Position numbers and translations under genes: made by a program. A stretch of 25,107 nucleotides of DNA. Origin: CAXSEF01 sp050955025. GTDB lineage: Bacteria; Pseudomonadota; Alphaproteobacteria; Acetobacterales; Acetobacteraceae. Below, piece after piece: positions 8,175 to 15,624 of the stretch (positions within the stretch are counted from its first letter, which is position 1; each line of letters opens with the position of its first letter). The DNA lies in assembly GCA_050955025.1 (NCBI GenBank), contig JBPBQX010000107.1, positions 1-25,107 on the forward strand. Direction: 5' to 3'. Below the pieces are notes generated by a model. The model had not been told where the DNA came from. It saw only the letters and a list, made by a program, of their open reading frames with translations, and searched no databases.

Positions 8175-9130
8175 GCACCGTGGCGCTCCTGCTCGCAGGC
8201 GCCTCCATCCTGCTGATGGCGACCGCCCTCTCGCTGATGCTGGTGCTGCGCATGCAGGGCCAGCAGGAGGCGCTCAGGAAGCGCATGGACAGTGTCGTCG
8301 AAGGTCGGCGGCCCAGCCTGATCCAGTCGGACGAACGGGTCAGCATCACGATGGCGGAGGCCCCGACCAGCCTCGGGCACCGGTTGCTCGGCCTGTTCGG
8401 CATCCAGCTCAGGCTCGCGAGCCACTACCGCGTTCCCTGGTGGGTTATCCTGCTCATCTCGTTTGCTGTCGCTCGCGGCGTGACGTGGCTCGGAGCGTTC
8501 GTCCTCGGGCCGCTCGCCATTCTCGCCACCCCGCTGCTGTGGATCTTTATCTCCCGCAGGCTGACGCACGGCATGATCGAGCGCCACCACAACAAGATGC
8601 GAACCCAGATGCCGGACGCACTGGGGATGATGGTGCGTGCCGTCCGGGTGGGTGTCCCGATTGCTGAAGGCATTCGTGCCGTCGCACGAGAGTGTCCTTT
8701 GCCGACCAGCGCCAACTTCGCCCAGGTCGGCAACGAACTCGCGATCGGAGTCACTCTCGAGGACGCGCTGAAGAACATGACCCGCCTGAACGACATCCAG
8801 GAATACCGCTTCCTAGCCACCGCACTGGCGCTGCAGGCGCAAACCGGCGGCGGACTGTCCGAAACCCTCGACGGCCTCGCGGAGGTCATGCGCAAGCGTA
8901 CCGCCGCCAAGGCCAAGGGATACGCCCTCGCCGCCGAGGCACGCACCAGCGCCGCGGTTCTTGCCGGCCTGCCGATCGTGACACTCCTCGGCCTGATGGT
9001 GATGAACCCTGCCTACATGATGCGCCTGTTCACCGACCCGCTTGGGAACAAGATTCTTGCGGGCGCTGCCGTCAGCCTCGGCACCGGGATATTCATCATG
9101 CGCGCCCTGATCCGGAAAAGCCTGTCATGA
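8171..9130 (+). CDS. tadB: Tad inner-membrane platform protein TadB (T2SSF domain)
   Basis: A 319-residue integral membrane protein of the GspF/T2SSF family, part of the platform on which CpaF acts. It has an N-terminal membrane helix (5-27), a cytoplasmic stretch, two further hydrophobic segments at about 88-128, the conserved helical T2SSF domain (about 145-275, with 'MPDALGMMVRAVRVGVPIAEGIRAV' read in parts), and C-terminal membrane helices at about 262-315. 'AEVMRKRTAAKAKGYALAAEARTSA' around 235-260 is characteristic of TadB when read in parts. Coupled by ATGA overlaps to cpaF and tadC. Confidence 0.92.
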   Translation: MSTVALLLAGASILLMATALSLMLVLRMQGQQEALRKRMDSVVEGRRPSLIQSDERVSITMAEAPTSLGHRLLGLFGIQLRLASHYRVPWWVILLISFAVARGVTWLGAFVLGPLAILATPLLWIFISRRLTHGMIERHHNKMRTQMPDALGMMVRAVRVGVPIAEGIRAVARECPLPTSANFAQVGNELAIGVTLEDALKNMTRLNDIQEYRFLATALALQAQTGGGLSETLDGLAEVMRKRTAAKAKGYALAAEARTSAAVLAGLPIVTLLGLMVMNPAYMMRLFTDPLGNKILAGAAVSLGTGIFIMRALIRKSLS

Positions 9131-10059
9131 ACCCGCTCATGCTGGCCGGGCTGGCGTGCGTCGCCGCGTTCCTCCTGCTGCTGGCGATTCTCTGGCGCGG
9201 CGCCCAGCAGGAGGAGCGGCTGGCCGCCCGCCTGTCCGCCGTGAGCTCACGGCGAGCGCTGGGTGCCGCCCCCCTGGAGAAGACCTCCGCCGCAGCCAGA
9301 CCGCTGGAGATCCTGATCTCCCTCGGAAGCTTCGTGCTGCGCACGGGGCTGCTGTCGCCCAAGACGCTCGCGCAGCTCGAACAGACGCTGCTGCGGGCCG
9401 GGCTGCGGCCGAACACGGCGCTCAGCCTGTTCGTGAGCGTGAAGGTGGTCCTCGTGGCGAGCCTGCCCATACTGGCCTGGATCACGCTGCTCGGCGTCGG
9501 TGCCAGCGGCCGGATCCAGATGCTGGGCGCGGCGGCGGCGGCGTGCCTGGGCCTTGTCTCGCCGGACATGGTCATCCGCCACAACCGCAGCGCGCATCTC
9601 AAGCGGCTCGAGGCCGGCTTGGCCGACGCGCTCGACCTCATGGTCATCTGCGCGGAATCCGGGCTCGGGCTGGAACCAGCGATCCAGCGCGTGGGCCAGG
9701 AGATCCGTCACGCCCACCCCGCCGTCGCCGACGAATTCGACCAGACGACGAGCGAGTTCCAGCTCAACCCCGACCCGCGCGTCGCCCTGCTCAGCCTCGG
9801 GCACAGGACCGGACTTGTAACCTACCAGCGCCTCGGCATGACCATGCTGCAATCCGTGCAGTACGGCACCCCCCTGTCGCAGGCGCTTCGGGTGCTGTCG
9901 GCCGAAATGCGCGACGAGATGCTGACCCGCTTCGAAGAGAAGGCCGCCAAGCTGCCGGTCCTGCTGACGATGCCGATGATCGTCTTCATCCTGCCGACCA
10001 TCTTCATCGTCGTGGGTGGCCCGGCCGTGATCCAGATCATGCACGGCTCGCCCCCCTAG
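9127..10059 (+). CDS. tadC: Tad inner-membrane platform protein TadC (T2SSF domain)
   Basis: A 310-residue second T2SSF-type platform protein; TadB and TadC act as a pair, each corresponding to part of a GspF/PilC protein. The start chosen is the ATG in the ATGA overlap with tadB, although the frame is open far upstream. It has an N-terminal hydrophobic helix (about 4-23), a pair of hydrophobic segments at about 100-145, then the cytoplasmic helical domain with 'ALDLMVICAESGLGLEPAI' (about 174-192), and the hallmark end 'EEKAAKLPVLLTMPMIVFIL' followed by a last membrane helix. It is the last gene of the operon and converges on prfB with only 19 nt between the stop codons, with no room for a terminator of its own. 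Confidence 0.92.
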   Translation: MNPLMLAGLACVAAFLLLLAILWRGAQQEERLAARLSAVSSRRALGAAPLEKTSAAARPLEILISLGSFVLRTGLLSPKTLAQLEQTLLRAGLRPNTALSLFVSVKVVLVASLPILAWITLLGVGASGRIQMLGAAAAACLGLVSPDMVIRHNRSAHLKRLEAGLADALDLMVICAESGLGLEPAIQRVGQEIRHAHPAVADEFDQTTSEFQLNPDPRVALLSLGHRTGLVTYQRLGMTMLQSVQYGTPLSQALRVLSAEMRDEMLTRFEEKAAKLPVLLTMPMIVFILPTIFIVVGGPAVIQIMHGSPP

Positions 10060-10078
10060 GGCCTGCCTCTCCCTCACG

Positions 10079-11210
10079 CTACTCCGCGGAGGCGCTGGCC
10101 TCGCTGCGGGTCGCCCCGACACGCTGGGCCAGCGAGGCCGCCATGAACCCGTCCAACTCCCCGTCCAGCACCGCGTCGGGATTGCCGGTCTCCACACCCG
10201 TGCGCAGGTCCTTGACCAGCTGGTAGGGCGCCAGCACGTAGGACCGGATCTGGTGGCCCCAGCCGATGTCGGTCTTGGCGGCTTCCGTCGCGGCACTGGC
10301 CGCCTCGCGCTTGCGCAGCTCGGCCTCGTACATGCGCGCCCGCAGCATCTCCATCGCCTTGGCCCGGTTGCGATGCTGGCTGCGGTCCGTCTGGCAGGCG
10401 ACCACGATCCCGGTCGGCACGTGCGTGATCCGAATCGCGCTTTCTGTCTTGTTGACGTGCTGCCCACCGGCGCCGGACGCGCGGAACGTGTCCACCTTGA
10501 GGTCGGACGGATCGATCTCGATCACGATCGAGTCGTCGACCACCGGATACACCCACACGCTCGCGAACGACGTCTGCCGCCGCGCCGCCGCGTCGAAAGG
10601 GCTGATCCGCACCAGCCGGTGCACGCCGGCCTCGGTCTTCAGCCAGCCATACGCCGCCGGCCCGGTGACCTGCAGCGTCGCCGACTTGATCCCGGCCTGC
10701 TCGCCCTCGCTGCTCTCCAGCAGCTCCACCTTGTAGCCGTGCTGCTCGGCCCAGCGCGTGTACATGCGCGACAGCATCTCCGCCCAGTCCTGCGCCTCGG
10801 TCCCGCCCGCGCCGGCGTTCACCTCGACGTAGCAGTCGAAGCCGTCCGCCTCGCCGGACAACAGGCTCTCGATCTCGCGGCGCTTCACCTCGCCTGCAAA
10901 GCCGCGGAGCGTCGCCAGCCCGTCGGCGACCATCGCCGCGTCGCCCTCCAGCTCCGCCATCTGCACCAGCTCGACCGTGTCCGCGACGTCGGCGACAAGC
11001 TTCGTCAGCCCCTCCGTCTGCGACGCCAGCCGGTTGCGCTCGCGCATCAGCTTCTGCGCGGCCTCGGCATCATCCCACAGCGCCGGCTCCTCGGCGCGCG
11101 CGTTCAGCTCCGCGAGCCGTGCGATCGCGACATCCCAGTCAAAGATGCCTCCTCAGCAGCGCCACCGACTGCCTGATCTGGAGGTTCAGCTCTTCGGATT
11201 CCGCGGACAT
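10079..11210 (-). CDS. prfB: Peptide chain release factor 2, with programmed +1 frameshift
   Basis: RF2 reads UGA and UAA stop codons and triggers peptide release on the ribosome. The gene is in two frames. An ATG at 11210 opens a 23-codon frame (MSAESEELNLQ...LLRRHL) that ends at an in-frame TGA (11141-11139). After a +1 shift at CTT the protein continues 'DWDVAIARLAEL' and runs 353 more residues to 10079, giving about 376 residues, normal for RF2. The stop-recognition tripeptide SPF ('VRISPFD') and the catalytic GGQ ('GAGGQHVNKTES') are both present. Taking the first downstream ATG (11047) would lose the N-terminal helices. It is the last gene of the amiC-mrcA-prfB strand block, 91 nt after mrcA. 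Confidence 0.96.
11139..11153 (-). promoter_or_regulatory. Programmed +1 frameshift signal of prfB
   Basis: On the minus strand the sequence reads AGGAGG (11153-11148), CAT, CTT, TGA, C. This is the classic autoregulatory site: an internal Shine-Dalgarno motif three nucleotides before the slippery CUU, followed by UGA and C. When RF2 is scarce, termination at UGA is slow and the ribosome slips forward by one base to make RF2. The SD here is a perfect AGGAGG, against AGGGGG in E. coli. Confidence 0.95.
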
Positions 11211-11301
11211 CTCTCAACCACCAGCTTGTTGCTCTGCGCCTCGCAGGCACGGCATCGACCAGGACACCTACGGCCCAATGCAGCCACGGACCGGGTCGCG
11301 G

Positions 11302-13854
11302 TCAATACAGCCCACCCATTCCGCTGTCCACGCCGGTTCCGCTGACCGCCGGGCCACGCGCCGCATCGCCGCTGCTGGCCGACACCGTCTCCCCGCCCCC
11401 CGCGCTCACGCCCGGCACCTGACCCGGCTTGAACGCGTCGACCACGCTGCCGTTGCCGCTGGACCAGCGCTCCAGGGTCACCCCGTCCGGTACCCGGAAC
11501 TCCAATGCCGGCCGGCCGCGCATCGCCGCCGCCATGTAGTGGTTCCAGATCGGCGCCGCCACGGCGCCCCCCGTCTCGTCGTCGCCCAGGCTGGCCGGCG
11601 TGTCGAACCCCACCCACACCACGGTGACCATGCCCGGCGTGAAGCCCGCGAACCAGGCGTCGTTGAAATCCTGGCTGGTCCCGGTCTTGCCCGCGATCGG
11701 CCGGTCGATCCCCTTGCGCGCGGGAACCCCGGTGCCGTGCTCCACCACATCACGCATCATCTCGACCACCTGGAACGTGCTCGCCGCGTCCGCAACCTGC
11801 CGGCGCCCGTCGCTCAGCACCGGCATCCGCCCCGCGTCGCCGCACGCCTCGCACGACAGCCCGACCGGCGCGCGCCAGACCACATGGCCGTCGCGGTCCT
11901 GCACGCTGTCGATCAGGCTCGGCAGCACCTCGCGCCCGCCCTCGTCGAGCGATGCGTACGCGCCGGCCTCGCGCAGCACCGTGGTGTCGACCGCGCCGAG
12001 CGAGGCCGGCAGCACGTGCGGCATCGACTCGACCTCGTGGAACGCCACCGCCGTCTCCGCCACGGAGTCCATGCCGACCCGGCTCGCCAAGCGCACGGTC
12101 ACCAGGTTGAGCGACTTCACCAGCGCGGTGTGCAGCGGCGTCGGCCCGCCGAAATCCATCTCGTAGTTGTTCGGCCGCCAGTCGCCCTGCACGAACGGGG
12201 CGTCGAGGAAGCGCTGGCTCGGCGAGATGTCCTGCTCCATCGCCGTCAGGTAGACGAACGGCTTGAACGAGCTGCCCGGCTGGCGCTGCGCCTGGGTCGC
12301 CCGGTTGAACTGGCTGGCCTCGTAGCTCCACCCCCCCGACAGAGCCAGCACACGCCCCGTCGTCGGATCGAGCGACACCAGCGCGCCCTGCACCTGCGGG
12401 ATCTGCCGCAGGCTCACCCGCTCCCCGCGCGCCCTGGCGCCTGCGGCCTCCTCGCCCCCGGCCCGACCCGGCTCCACCATCACCACGTCGCCGACCTGCA
12501 CGACATCCGCGATCCGGCGCGGCGCAGCCCCTGCCACGCCGTTGCGCACCGGCCGCGCCCAGCCCAGCTCGGACAGCGCCAGGACGCCGGAACGCTCCTG
12601 CTGCGCCGCTCCCGTGCCGTCGAGCCAGCCGACCGTGGCGTGGTCGCCGCCCGCCTCGATCACCGCCGCCAGAACCCAGCCCGGCAGCATCCCGGGCGTG
12701 CGCGGCACCGCCGCCAGCGCCGCCGGCCAGCCGGCACGCCCGCCCGCGAGGCGCGCGACCGGCCCGCGCCAGCCGCCATGCGTCCGGTCGTAGCCCATCA
12801 GCCCCTCGCGCAGCGCCGCGTCCGCCGCAAGCTGCAGCGCCGGATCGAGGCTGGTGTGCACCGCCAGCCCGCCCTGCGCGGTCTGGTCCGCCCCGAACCG
12901 CTCCACGAGCTGGCGCCTGACCTCGTCGGTGAACCACTCGGCGCCCGGCACGGTGTCCGGCCGCCTGGCGCCCGCCGGCACCAGCGGCTCCGCCTTCGCC
13001 GCCGCCGCCACGGAGGCCGTGATCGCCCGCGTGTCCACCATGCGGTCGAGCACCCAGTCCCGCCGCGCATGCGCCGCGTCGCGCGCCCGGAACGGGTCGT
13101 AGTTGTTCGGCGCCTTGGGCAGCGCGGCCAGCATCGCCGCTTCCGCCGGGTCGAGCTGGTCCAGCGACTTGTTGAAGTACACCTGCGCGGCCGCCGCCAC
13201 GCCGTACGCTTTCTCGCCCAGGTAGATCTCGTTCAGGTAGAGCTCGAGGATGCGCTCCTTGCTCAGCGTGTCCTCGATGCGCAGCGCCAGGATCGCCTCG
13301 CGCGCCTTGCGCGCCAGGCTGACCTCGTTGCCGACCAGCATGTTCTTCGCGACCTGCTGGGTGATCGTCGACGCGCCCACGGGCCGCCGGTTCGCCCCCA
13401 CCCGGGTCAGGTCGGTGAACGCCGCCCGGGCGATCGCGAGCGGGTCCACGCCGCGGTGCGACCAGAAGTTCTGGTCCTCCGCCGACAGGAAGGCCTGCTT
13501 CACCAGATCGGGGATCGCCGCGTACGGCACGAAGATGCGCCGCTCCGTGGCGAACTCGATCATCAGCCTGTCGTCGCCCGAGTACACCCGGCTCATCACC
13601 CGCGGCTGGTAGTGCCGCAGCCCGTCCAGCGTCGGCAGGTCCGCGGAGAACCGCGAGTACACGCTCCAGCCCACGATGCCGGCAACCACGCCACCCAGCA
13701 TCGTCAGCCCCAGCAGCGCCCCCGCCACCTTGCGCACGAACCCGAGCCGGGGACGCTGCGGGGACGGCACGCGTGGCCGGCGGCCGCCGGGCCCTGGACC
13801 GCCCGGAACCATGCGCTCGCGCGCGTCGCTGCTGGTGGAGGTGCTGTCGCTCAT
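11302..13854 (-). CDS. mrcA: Penicillin-binding protein 1A (bifunctional transglycosylase/transpeptidase)
   Basis: An 850-residue class A PBP that polymerises and crosslinks peptidoglycan at the inner membrane. A basic, Pro/Gly-rich cytoplasmic tail (1-40) is followed by one membrane helix (about 42-62). The GT51 domain carries the catalytic Glu126 in 'EDQNFWSH', then 'GASTITQQVAKNML' and 'ELYLNEIYLGEKAYGVAAAA'. An OB-like insert fills about 355-480. The transpeptidase has S528SFK531 ('PGSSFKPF'), SLN at 581-583 and KTGT at 723-726. All catalytic motifs are intact. The start at 13854 has a well-placed AGGAAG; the frame stays open 73 codons upstream, but that part has no family character. It lies 145 nt after the amidase gene on the same strand, probably co-transcribed. 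Confidence 0.95.
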   Translation of the reverse strand: MSDSTSTSSDARERMVPGGPGPGGRRPRVPSPQRPRLGFVRKVAGALLGLTMLGGVVAGIVGWSVYSRFSADLPTLDGLRHYQPRVMSRVYSGDDRLMIEFATERRIFVPYAAIPDLVKQAFLSAEDQNFWSHRGVDPLAIARAAFTDLTRVGANRRPVGASTITQQVAKNMLVGNEVSLARKAREAILALRIEDTLSKERILELYLNEIYLGEKAYGVAAAAQVYFNKSLDQLDPAEAAMLAALPKAPNNYDPFRARDAAHARRDWVLDRMVDTRAITASVAAAAKAEPLVPAGARRPDTVPGAEWFTDEVRRQLVERFGADQTAQGGLAVHTSLDPALQLAADAALREGLMGYDRTHGGWRGPVARLAGGRAGWPAALAAVPRTPGMLPGWVLAAVIEAGGDHATVGWLDGTGAAQQERSGVLALSELGWARPVRNGVAGAAPRRIADVVQVGDVVMVEPGRAGGEEAAGARARGERVSLRQIPQVQGALVSLDPTTGRVLALSGGWSYEASQFNRATQAQRQPGSSFKPFVYLTAMEQDISPSQRFLDAPFVQGDWRPNNYEMDFGGPTPLHTALVKSLNLVTVRLASRVGMDSVAETAVAFHEVESMPHVLPASLGAVDTTVLREAGAYASLDEGGREVLPSLIDSVQDRDGHVVWRAPVGLSCEACGDAGRMPVLSDGRRQVADAASTFQVVEMMRDVVEHGTGVPARKGIDRPIAGKTGTSQDFNDAWFAGFTPGMVTVVWVGFDTPASLGDDETGGAVAAPIWNHYMAAAMRGRPALEFRVPDGVTLERWSSGNGSVVDAFKPGQVPGVSAGGGETVSASSGDAARGPAVSGTGVDSGMGGLY

Positions 13855-13999
13855 GTGGCACTTCCTACTCCCTGCCGCCCGCGGAGTCGCGCCACCTCTG
13901 AGGCCCGAGGCACCGCACCGGCCGCCGGACGCCATCGGGCCGACGCGCCATGCCGCGACCACCCATCCCGGACACTCCGACAACCCCGGGCCGGAGGGC

Positions 14000-14860
14000 C
14001 TAGCCCGCCTGGGTCCCCGCCCGCGCCAGCCACCCGTCGAGCGCCAGGCGCATCGCGGCGGCCACCCGGGCACGGTGCGACGCCTGGCGCAGGGCCGCCT
14101 CGTCCGCCACGTTCGACATGAAGCCCATCTCCACCAGAACGCTTGGGATGTCGGCCGCCTTCAGCACCACGAAATGCGCATGGCGCGCCGGGTTGTCGAG
14201 CATCGGCAGCGCCCGGTCCAGCGACCCCACCAGCGCGTGCTGCAGGTGGGTCGACCCGGCCCGCGTCTCGCGCCGCACCAGGCTGCCCAGGATCTGCGCC
14301 ACCTGCGGCGGCATGTCGCGGAACGCCGGGCCGGCGAACCGGTCGGCGGAGTTCTCCCGCACCGCCAGCGCCGCGCTCTGCGCATCCGAAGCCGTGTCGG
14401 CGAGGGTGTAGACGCTGGCGCCGCGCACCGAGGAGTCGGCGATCGCGTCGGCGTGCATGGACACGAACAGCGCCGCCCCCCTGGCCTGCGCCGCCGCCAC
14501 GCGCTCCTCGAGCGGGATGAACACGTCGCGCCCCCGCGTCAGCGCCACCCGGCACCGGCCGTCCAGCTCGAGCTGGCGCTTCAGCTCCCCCGCCGCTGCG
14601 AACGCCACGTGCTTCTCGAAGGTGCCGGACACCCCGATCGCCCCGGGATCCTTGCCGCCGTGCCCCGGGTCCAGCATCAGCAGCGGCAGCGTCCGCCGTG
14701 CCGCCGAGCCGCCATGGGCCGCAGCCGCCCGGTCCGCGGGAGCAGGCTCGCGTGCCGATCCTGCCCGTTCGTGCGCTGCCGCATGCGCGGCACCCGGCAG
14801 AGCCAGAAGCCCGGAGCCGCCGGCCAGCAGCCTCCGGCGCGTGAGGAGCAGCCCTGCCAT
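14000..14860 (-). CDS. amiC: N-acetylmuramoyl-L-alanine amidase (Amidase_3), Tat-type signal
   Basis: A 286-residue periplasmic zinc amidase that cuts the bond between muramic acid and the stem peptide, needed for daughter-cell separation. The start at 14860 has an AAGGGG site and gives a signal with consecutive arginines ('TRRRLLAGG', residues 7-15) and cleavage near 'AAHAAA' (24-29), consistent with Tat export as for E. coli AmiA/AmiC. Zinc ligands and catalytic residues are His67 ('LDPGHGGKDPG'), Glu82 ('FEKHVAF'), His136 ('SMHADA') and Glu244 ('LVEMGFMSN'). No AMIN domain is present, so septal targeting would differ from E. coli AmiC; the symbol indicates family, not strict orthology. It is upstream of mrcA in a peptidoglycan pair and divergent from rne. 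Confidence 0.9.
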   Translation of the reverse strand: MAGLLLTRRRLLAGGSGLLALPGAAHAAAHERAGSAREPAPADRAAAAHGGSAARRTLPLLMLDPGHGGKDPGAIGVSGTFEKHVAFAAAGELKRQLELDGRCRVALTRGRDVFIPLEERVAAAQARGAALFVSMHADAIADSSVRGASVYTLADTASDAQSAALAVRENSADRFAGPAFRDMPPQVAQILGSLVRRETRAGSTHLQHALVGSLDRALPMLDNPARHAHFVVLKAADIPSVLVEMGFMSNVADEAALRQASHRARVAAAMRLALDGWLARAGTQAG

Positions 14861-15624
14861 GCCATACCCCTTGCGACGCACGACTCCATCATACCCCGGT
14901 CGGGCACTCCCGAACATCGCCGCAGATCACGCCCGGTTCCGGCACACGGCGTGCAGGGCGGAAAACGCGTCTTTCCGGCTTCGGCGCAACGCCATGCCGG
15001 AGCCGTCTCGCCCGGGACACGGCCTCGCGACGCGGCAGGCGGCCTGCGGAACCCGCCCGACTCGGGCCTCCGCCACCCCGTCGCACCCGGGCTTGCGAAG
15101 GCCCCGGGGTTACGCCATTGTCGCATTGCTTCTGCAACATGCAGGCCAGCCACCAGACCCGTGCCGTGACGAACAGCACGGGCGATCGGACGGCCCCGGC
15201 ATGTCGCGACCGGCATCGCGCGTTCACGCGCGGCACTTCTCGCGCATCCGCTGCGTGCAGGAACCGGTCGCACCCTGAGACCTCGCCGGCACGACGGCGG
15301 CGTTGGCGGCAGAGGACAGGGCGGCTCCCTCGCAGCGAGGCGTCGCCGGGGCTGACGACCAGGCTGCGGTGCCGCCGGGGACACCTCCGCGCACCCGATC
15401 CCATCCGGCCACGGCGCACAGGCGCCAGGCCGCCCTGACGGGGACTCCGCCCTCGCCCATGCGCACCACACGACAAACCGCATCGCACCGGGCCTTCCGC
15501 CCGAGCGCTGCCGTGTGCGCATCGGCCACGGTCCCGGCCCCCCACGCACCCACGACATCGAGCCGACGCGGCGCCGCACTCCCACGGGATGCTGGCGCGC
15601 GGGCGCACCGGAGATCCATCCTTC
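14861..15624. other. 764-bp gap between divergent amiC and rne
   Basis: No convincing gene is seen. The open frames on both strands are Arg/Pro/Ala-rich, as expected for non-coding GC-rich DNA. A short less GC-rich island at about 15110-15142 (around 'ttacgccattgtcgcattg') is the best place for the divergent promoters, with weak TTGTCG and, on the other strand, TTGCAG hexamers. If rne starts there, its leader would be about 480 nt. Long leaders that mediate autoregulation are known for rne in enterobacteria; for this genome that is inference. No riboswitch was recognised. Confidence 0.45.

Noticed and set aside
13855..14073. An N-terminal extension of 73 residues for PBP1A
   Set aside because: The extension is Gly/Arg/Trp-rich without family resemblance, and ATG 13854 has a well-placed AGGAAG.
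11119..14121. A 1000-codon open frame on the plus strand opposite mrcA
   Set aside because: It lies antisense to a PBP1A with all motifs intact; its composition (Arg, His, Pro, Ala) is what the complement of GC-rich coding DNA gives.
15118..15438. A 106-codon frame in the amiC-rne gap
   Set aside because: Arg/Ser/Pro-rich random-looking sequence without domain, ribosome site or third-position bias.
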